Source: Candidatus Martarchaeota archaeon
GTDB taxonomy: Archaea; Micrarchaeota; Micrarchaeia; Micrarchaeales; CABMGC01
Direction: 5' to 3'
DNA length: 10,477 nt
NCBI GenBank assembly: GCA_023379075.1
Contig: JAMCSO010000001.1
Coordinates: 1 to 10,477 of the forward strand
Positions 7,215 through 10,477 of this stretch are shown one piece after another. Each line of letters begins with the position of its first letter. The first letter of the stretch is position 1. Made by a program: the position numbers and the translations under genes. Under the pieces are notes generated by a model, which worked only from the letters and a program-made list of their open reading frames with translations, was not told the origin of the DNA and did no database searches.

Positions 7215-7719
7215 TATAAACACCTTCTTTGCTCTTTCTTCGCTCATTTTCCATAAGCCTGTACGCCTTTTTATGCGTGCCTCCATTTATAAGAACCTGC
7301 ACAGCAGCCATTGCTATTTCTATCTCCTGTATGGTTCCAATCAGGCTTATCCTGCTCCCATACACCGCAATGTCAGATCCGCTCACTGATTCGATATATA
7401 TCTTTGTCTTGCCCTCTTTCCCTATAAGCCTGGCCTTTATTCTCCTGACCTGGTCTCTGTTCTTGAATAGCTCCTTTAAGCTTATGCTCTTCATAAAGTA
7501 ATCCTCATCCAAGAGCTTCCTAGCAATTCTTATCTCAAAGCCCCTCCCAAATGCCTCTATCACTGCCCTTGCATTATACTCGTCATACGCCTCTCCTTCT
7601 ATGGTAATCTCGTTGTCCTCTCCTTTGGCTATCTTGCATTTAAGCTCTTCTTCAAGCTTCTTTATGAACGCCCTATCCATTGTCTCGAATCTTTTTTGTG
7701 GTATCGATATCTGCTCCAT
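7201..7719 (-). CDS. Archaeal Dim2/Pno1-like KH-domain RNA-binding protein
   Basis: A two-KH-domain protein of the archaeal group related to eukaryotic Pno1/Dim2, which binds pre-16S rRNA during small-subunit maturation. It is 172 residues from ATG at 7719; a TTG at 7725 would add two. The second KH domain has the GKEG loop (LIGKEGKTKIYIE, 98-110) and ISLIGTIQEIEIAM. The linker carries the family signature AFGRGFEIRIARKLLDEDYF (56-75), and the end GGTHKKAYRLMENERR matches the usual G-x-x-H-x-x-x-Y-x-x-x-E-x-x-R-R ending. The first KH domain keeps its ISIPQKRF strand but lacks a GxxG loop. GGAAGGAAG precedes the start. The gene overlaps top6B and probably shares its mRNA. Remembered euryarchaeal genomes often place this gene beside top6 genes. 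Confidence 0.9.
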   Translation of the reverse strand: MEQISIPQKRFETMDRAFIKKLEEELKCKIAKGEDNEITIEGEAYDEYNARAVIEAFGRGFEIRIARKLLDEDYFMKSISLKELFKNRDQVRRIKARLIGKEGKTKIYIESVSGSDIAVYGSRISLIGTIQEIEIAMAAVQVLINGGTHKKAYRLMENERRKSKEGVYNAGI

Positions 7720-7780
7720 ACTCAATCTTCCTTCCCGCTCCGCTCTCTATCTAGTAGGCAGAATAATGATTGTCGCCAAT

Positions 7781-7794
7781 CTTTTTATATTTAT
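7781..7794 (-). promoter_or_regulatory. TATA box for the KH gene and top6B
   Basis: The minus strand reads ATAAATATAAAAAG, a strong archaeal TATA-type element. Its centre is about 27 bases before an expected start near 7757-7760, which would leave a leader of roughly 40 bases carrying the purine-rich ribosome site GGAAGGAAG before ATG 7719. It is the best promoter candidate in the window. Confidence 0.6.
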
Positions 7795-7880
7795 TTGTAG
7801 AATTCTTCTTTGATGCGGGCTTCTCGGGTCCATGCTATTCCTTATACGATAAAAGGGGAAGTTACACCTATCTAAGTAAG

Positions 7881-7890
7881 ATTTAAATAT
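7881..7890 (+). promoter_or_regulatory. Candidate TATA box for the winged-helix gene
   Basis: ATTTAAATAT is a symmetrical AT-only box in the divergent region. Transcription about 25 bases downstream would begin near 7911-7915, inside the group of TGATTC half-sites and about 80 bases before ATG 7995. A second AT-rich stretch (TTATAATATG, near 7899-7908) is an alternative. Confidence 0.45.
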
Positions 7891-7906
7891 CTTTCTAATT
7901 ATAATA

Positions 7907-7971
7907 TGATTCAATCGTGATTCTTTCATGCATGGACCATATGAGAATCATGATGTGAATAAAAGAATCAT
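7907..7971. promoter_or_regulatory. Cluster of four TGATTC/GAATCA half-sites, candidate operator
   Basis: TGATTC occurs at 7907-7912 and 7918-7923, and its reverse complement GAATCA at 7945-7950 and 7965-7970. The outer arms extend to an inverted pair of ten bases with one mismatch: GTGATTCTTT (7917-7926) and AAAGAATCAT (7962-7971). The steps of 11 and 20 bases are close to one and two helical turns. The cluster lies between a TATA-like box and a probable winged-helix regulator gene, a position suited to autoregulation. Binding itself is inferred. Confidence 0.45.
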
Positions 7972-7994
7972 GGAATTGCGTGATTGTTGATCTT

Positions 7995-8486
7995 ATGGCA
8001 AGACCTTCTGACCAAATGGAGAGAGAACTTGAAAAGCTCAAGGAAGAGCTCAAGCTTCTCAGCGTAAAGAAAGAGAATCCGCCACTAGATGCTGATTTAT
8101 CAAACATTATAAAGTATATGATGGAAGAGAGGGAGAAGACTAACAAGCTCCTTGTAGGAATTACTGAAAGGATAAAGAAATTGGAAGAAGAGCTTGGAAA
8201 TGCTACTTACGAAGAGAGCAACTCCTATTCTGTAATAGAAAACAGGGAGATCCCAATATCAGGCCTTGATGCCAAGATCCTCGGCTATGTGCAAGCCAAG
8301 GGAATGGCCTGCGCAGAAGATGTAAAGGTTTATATGAGATACAATGGAAAGAATGCAGCCTGCGCACGGCTGAATAAGCTCTGCAAAGACGGGCTTCTGG
8401 ACAAGTTTCAATTAGGTCACAAAGTCTTTTACAAGTATGATGCTGGCAAGGCGACTAATACGCTTATAATCTCACCACCAGAATAG
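7995..8486 (+). CDS. Coiled-coil plus winged-helix protein, probable transcription regulator
   Basis: A 163-residue protein from ATG 7995, or 168 from GTG 7980. The N-terminal part is a charged helical region (MERELEKLKEELKLL at 8-22 and about 40-68, rich in E, K and L) likely to form a coiled coil for self-association. After a linker, residues about 90-148 look like a winged helix: GLDAKILGYVQAKG as helix 1, AEDVKVYMRY as helix 2, NGKNAACARLNKLCKDGLL as the recognition helix, and GHKVFYKYD as the wing strands. Such archaeal proteins usually bind DNA, but this member has no name I recognise. TTGATC just before ATG 7995 may act as a weak ribosome site. The half-site cluster upstream suggests that it controls itself and perhaps the divergent KH gene. 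Confidence 0.78.
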   Translation: MARPSDQMERELEKLKEELKLLSVKKENPPLDADLSNIIKYMMEEREKTNKLLVGITERIKKLEEELGNATYEESNSYSVIENREIPISGLDAKILGYVQAKGMACAEDVKVYMRYNGKNAACARLNKLCKDGLLDKFQLGHKVFYKYDAGKATNTLIISPPE

Positions 8487-8500
8487 AGACATCTGGTATA

Positions 8501-8525
8501 CCTGCCTTTTCCCCCAAAAGGCAGG
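8501..8525. terminator. Perfect 10-bp hairpin after the winged-helix gene
   Basis: CCTGCCTTTT (8501-8510) and AAAAGGCAGG (8516-8525) form a perfect ten-pair stem with a CCCCC loop, 15 bases after the stop at 8486. No long T tract follows on the plus strand, so it is not a classic intrinsic terminator. It may act as a 3' end structure for transcripts from either convergent gene. Confidence 0.5.
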
Positions 8526-8558
8526 CATCCTCCTTCTAAAAATAAGCGTGCCAGTTCT

Positions 8559-8578
8559 CCCTTTTTCAAAAGGGTTTT
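8559..8578 (+). terminator. Hairpin followed by TTTT
   Basis: CCCTTTT (8559-8565) and AAAAGGG (8568-8574) pair across a very short loop and are followed by TTTT at 8575-8578. In orientation and layout this is the better terminator candidate for the plus-strand winged-helix gene. Confidence 0.5.
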
Positions 8579-8586
8579 AAATTGGG

Positions 8587-8612
8587 GCGATAACATCTCA
8601 GGATGTTATTGC
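8587..8612 (-). terminator. Hairpin enclosing the secE stop codon
   Basis: GCGATAACATC (8587-8597) and GATGTTATTGC (8602-8612) form an 11-pair stem with one G-T pair and a four-base loop. The secE stop codon (8598-8600) sits in the loop. It probably marks the 3' end of the ftsZ-secE transcript; the T-rich stretch after it is weak. Confidence 0.4.
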
Positions 8613-8783
8613 TCCTATAATAATTGCTATTATAAATCCCATTATCCCTAGAGCAAGAGCTCCAAGAAGCACTATTTTGAGTGTTCTGGTAAATGTATCA
8701 ACATCTGGTCTATAGCTTACGCTCATAACATGCCTAGAATCAGAATAGAATCTCTTCAAAGAGCCAATTATGTCAAGCTTCAT
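8598..8783 (-). CDS. secE: Preprotein translocase subunit SecE (Sec61 gamma)
   Basis: The small clamp subunit of the SecYEG/Sec61 channel that moves proteins across the cytoplasmic membrane. It has 61 residues, the usual size for archaea. The N-terminal part is amphipathic (LKRFYSDSRHVMSVSYRPD), with the short polar region that lies along the membrane, and a single tail-anchoring helix follows at about 36-59. The start ATG follows the ftsZ stop by 20 bases, with GAGG about ten bases before it, so it is the second gene of an ftsZ-secE pair. This pairing is familiar in archaea, where nusG/spt5 commonly follows. Here secE is instead the last gene before a hairpin cluster. Identification is strong despite the small size. 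Confidence 0.9.
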   Translation of the reverse strand: MKLDIIGSLKRFYSDSRHVMSVSYRPDVDTFTRTLKIVLLGALALGIMGFIIAIIIGAITS

Positions 8784-8803
8784 AAAAATCAGGCCTCAGC
8801 CAT

Positions 8804-9871
8804 TCAGTCAAATATACCGTCTATGTTCACATCCCTGCTTTCCTCAAGCCTCTTCTTTATTCCGCGTTCAGTATATTCCGCGAATTCGACTCCGCCCATC
8901 ACAACCATAACTTTGATTGCGCTCTTTTGCATTGACGGGTCTATTCTTGCTCCCCATTTAAGCATTGCATCCTCGCTGATCCTGCTAGCGACTTCCTGGA
9001 ATACATTCTCAGCCTCTCTCAGCGTCAGGTCCTCTCCACCCACTATGTTTACTAATGCTCTCTTTGCAGTTGACATGTCAACATCGAGCAGTGGGCTCTT
9101 TAGGGTGTTTTCAACAGCCACAGCGGCTCTATCCGCATTCTGCGTAGAATTTGCCTCGCCTATGCCTATGACTGCATAGCCGGAGTCCTTCAGCACACTC
9201 CTTAGATCTGCGAAATCAAGGTTGACCATTCCTGGCTTTGTTACCATCTCTATTATGCCTTTTGTTGCATTTGAGAGAACCTCATCACTAATTCTGAATG
9301 CCATGTTTAGAGGTAGATCCGGAGCCACGGAGAGCAGCTTATCGTTTGGTATTATTATTGTTGTGTCTGTAGCTCTCTTAAGTTTTGCAAGGCCTTCGAG
9401 CGCGTTCCTCATCCTGATCTTACCTTCACTTGAGAATGGAAGCGTAACTATCGCTATAGTAAGTGCCCCAGCTTCCTTAGCCTCATGCGCTATTATTGGA
9501 GCAGATCCTGTTCCTGTCCCACCACCCAAACCGCATGTTACAAATACAAGCTGCGCGTCGTTTATAAGGTGCTTTACCTGATCCCTGCTCTCGACTGCCG
9601 ATTCCTCGCCGAGTTTAGGGTCGCTGCCTGCTCCGAGACCTCTGGTTAGCTTCTTTCCCAGCAATACCTTTCTATGTGCTCTGGCCCTAGCAAGGTGCGG
9701 AGCGTCAGTATTCATGGCTATGTATGTAGCGCCTTCTATATTGAACTCAGACATCCTTGTAACTGTGTTTGATCCGCTGCCTCCGGCCCCAACTATATAT
9801 ATCTTAGGCCTGGCAGCCTCTATAAATCTCAAAAGTTCTTCATCGTCAGGAGAGAGTATATTTTCAGCCAT
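8804..9871 (-). CDS. ftsZ: Cell division protein FtsZ
   Basis: The tubulin-like GTPase that forms the division ring. Of 355 residues, the Rossmann start IYIVGAGGSGSNTVTRM is at 24-40, the tubulin signature GGGTGTGSAP at 116-125, and the T7-loop region NLDFADL at 217-223, whose aspartates stimulate GTP hydrolysis in the neighbouring subunit. The N-terminal DDEELLRFIEAARPKI resembles archaeal FtsZ1. The C-terminus is short, ending in DVNIDGIFD after ERGIKKRLEES, and may be a docking peptide for a membrane anchor such as SepF. The ATG is preceded by AGGGATTTT, a fair ribosome site. An AT-rich stretch upstream (around 9886-9896) and another at 9923-9931 are promoter candidates. secE follows in the same operon. 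Confidence 0.97.
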   Translation of the reverse strand: MAENILSPDDEELLRFIEAARPKIYIVGAGGSGSNTVTRMSEFNIEGATYIAMNTDAPHLARARAHRKVLLGKKLTRGLGAGSDPKLGEESAVESRDQVKHLINDAQLVFVTCGLGGGTGTGSAPIIAHEAKEAGALTIAIVTLPFSSEGKIRMRNALEGLAKLKRATDTTIIIPNDKLLSVAPDLPLNMAFRISDEVLSNATKGIIEMVTKPGMVNLDFADLRSVLKDSGYAVIGIGEANSTQNADRAAVAVENTLKSPLLDVDMSTAKRALVNIVGGEDLTLREAENVFQEVASRISEDAMLKWGARIDPSMQKSAIKVMVVMGGVEFAEYTERGIKKRLEESRDVNIDGIFD

Positions 9872-9920
9872 AAAATCCCTAAACCAAATATAATAAATCA
9901 GTTACTGATATTAACACAAA

Positions 9921-9965
9921 AAGACATAAAAAGATTTGTAGCTCTGCGCGGAGAGTCACCTCCGC
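9921..9965 (-). terminator. Hairpin and T-rich tract after metK
   Basis: On the minus strand GCGGAG and CTCCGC (9948-9953 with 9960-9965) form a six-pair GC-rich stem with a six-base loop, about 25 bases after the metK stop. A T-rich stretch (CTTTTTATG then CTTTTTGTG) follows at about 9916-9934. This is the usual appearance of a 3' end in archaea and separates metK from ftsZ. The T-rich part also overlaps promoter candidates for ftsZ. Confidence 0.55.
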
Positions 9966-9989
9966 ACAAAACTATCATATTATAGCTCT

Positions 9990-10477
9990 TCAGAACGTCT
10001 TATACTTTCCAAGAGATATATCTATTGTAAGCTTTCCTATATCTTCAAGCCATCTATCTGCTATCTTCTTCGCCTTAGTCTCTATGCTCTCAAAACTAGC
10101 TCCTTTTCCTATCTTAAGGTTCATATTGAGGTTTAATGGCTCGTCTATTCTCTTTCCGATCTGCGAGAGTATCGCAACGTCGCATTCAGTTATCCCTTCG
10201 ACCTCATTAACAATATCCTTAGATAGCTCTGTTGCCAATATATTATATATCTTTCCTATATGGCTCACAGGATTCTTTCCTGCGGCGGCCTCAAGGCTCA
10301 TATGCCTGAAAGGCGTTATCAGCCCGTTGACTCTGTTGCCTCTCCCTACAGATCCATCGTCTCCAGCTTCGCAGCTTAGCCCAGACTTTGTAAGGTAGAC
10401 CTCCGCCCCTTCTAGAGAGTCTCCGGTGTTTATGTGTATGTTTACTTCCTTGTCTGTGAGCTTCTTTGCGAATTTCC
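9990..10477 (-). CDS. metK: Archaeal-type S-adenosylmethionine synthetase, N-terminus cut by window edge
   Basis: This enzyme makes S-adenosylmethionine from methionine and ATP. It belongs to the archaeal family, which is very divergent from bacterial MetK. 161 C-terminal residues are visible of about 400 expected, and the frame is open to the right edge. Diagnostic segments, numbered from the edge, are GDDGSVGRGNRVNG (38-51), LITPFRHMSLEAAAGKNP (52-69), VSHIGKIYNILA (70-81), the SQIGKRIDEPL region, and a final ISLGKYKTF. The ATG at 10301 lies inside the conserved MSLEAAAGKNP motif and is not the gene start. The gene is followed by a hairpin terminator. The match to the remembered archaeal family is extensive. 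Confidence 0.95.
   Translation of the reverse strand, partial: KFAKKLTDKEVNIHINTGDSLEGAEVYLTKSGLSCEAGDDGSVGRGNRVNGLITPFRHMSLEAAAGKNPVSHIGKIYNILATELSKDIVNEVEGITECDVAILSQIGKRIDEPLNLNMNLKIGKGASFESIETKAKKIADRWLEDIGKLTIDISLGKYKTF

Noticed and set aside
7801..7860. Possible tRNA or guide RNA in the divergent region (GCGGGCTTCTCGGGTCC stretch)
   Set aside because: No T-arm sequence, acceptor pairing or C/D box pair could be found; the pairing visible is weak.
9990..10301. A separate small gene of 103 codons starting at ATG 10301
   Set aside because: The frame continues open to the right edge and the ATG lies within the conserved MSLEAAAGKNP motif of archaeal S-adenosylmethionine synthetase, so this is only the end of a larger gene.

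Overview
The window is a densely packed archaeal chromosome segment. Five informational or cell-division genes are of clearly archaeal type: the small subunit of DNA primase (PriS), topoisomerase VI subunit B, the archaeal S-adenosylmethionine synthetase, FtsZ and the Sec61-gamma-like SecE. TATA-like boxes stand about 25 bases before several expected transcript starts, and several genes carry short purine-rich ribosome sites or use TTG/GTG starts. AGA/AGG and ATA codons are common. The short genes, tight overlaps and streamlined neighbourhoods suggest a small-genome lineage such as a DPANN archaeon (a Micrarchaeota-like organism is possible). The lineage is an inference; the domain Archaea is secure.

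Layout from left to right: (1) 1-971, minus strand, a DNA primase small subunit cut by the left edge. (2) 1055-1648, plus strand, a six-helix DUF998-type membrane protein, divergent from priS. (3) 1650-5534, minus strand, a probable seven-gene membrane operon: a 14-helix MFS (DHA2-type) exporter followed by six small four-helix membrane proteins in the order A1-B1-A2-B2-A3-B3. (4) 5598-7719, minus strand, a KH-domain ribosome-biogenesis protein overlapping the downstream topoisomerase VI B gene. (5) 7726-7994, a divergent regulatory region with TATA-like boxes and four TGATTC/GAATCA half-sites. (6) 7995-8486, plus strand, a coiled-coil plus winged-helix protein, probably a regulator. (7) 8501-8612, three hairpins between convergent genes. 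(8) 8598-9871, minus strand, ftsZ followed by secE. (9) 9921-9965, a hairpin with a T-rich tract that probably terminates metK. (10) 9990-10477, minus strand, the C-terminal part of the archaeal S-adenosylmethionine synthetase, cut by the right edge.

The most novel part is the array at 1650-3866. It holds three alternating pairs (A then B) of small membrane proteins. Each type has its own signature (A: a W/F-W-G motif after helix 1 and RQN before helix 3; B: FFS in helix 1 and usually an N/D-I-N motif after it). All six share four helices, the same predicted topology, a Glu/Gln in helix 3 and, in most, a C-terminal Asn-Arg ending. The genes are linked by short overlaps, and a recurring junction sequence (TAAACAGGT) encodes that ending and may also serve as the ribosome site of the next gene. 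I recognise no named family for them. A membrane complex working with the upstream MFS exporter is the simplest hypothesis, but it is only an inference from operon structure.
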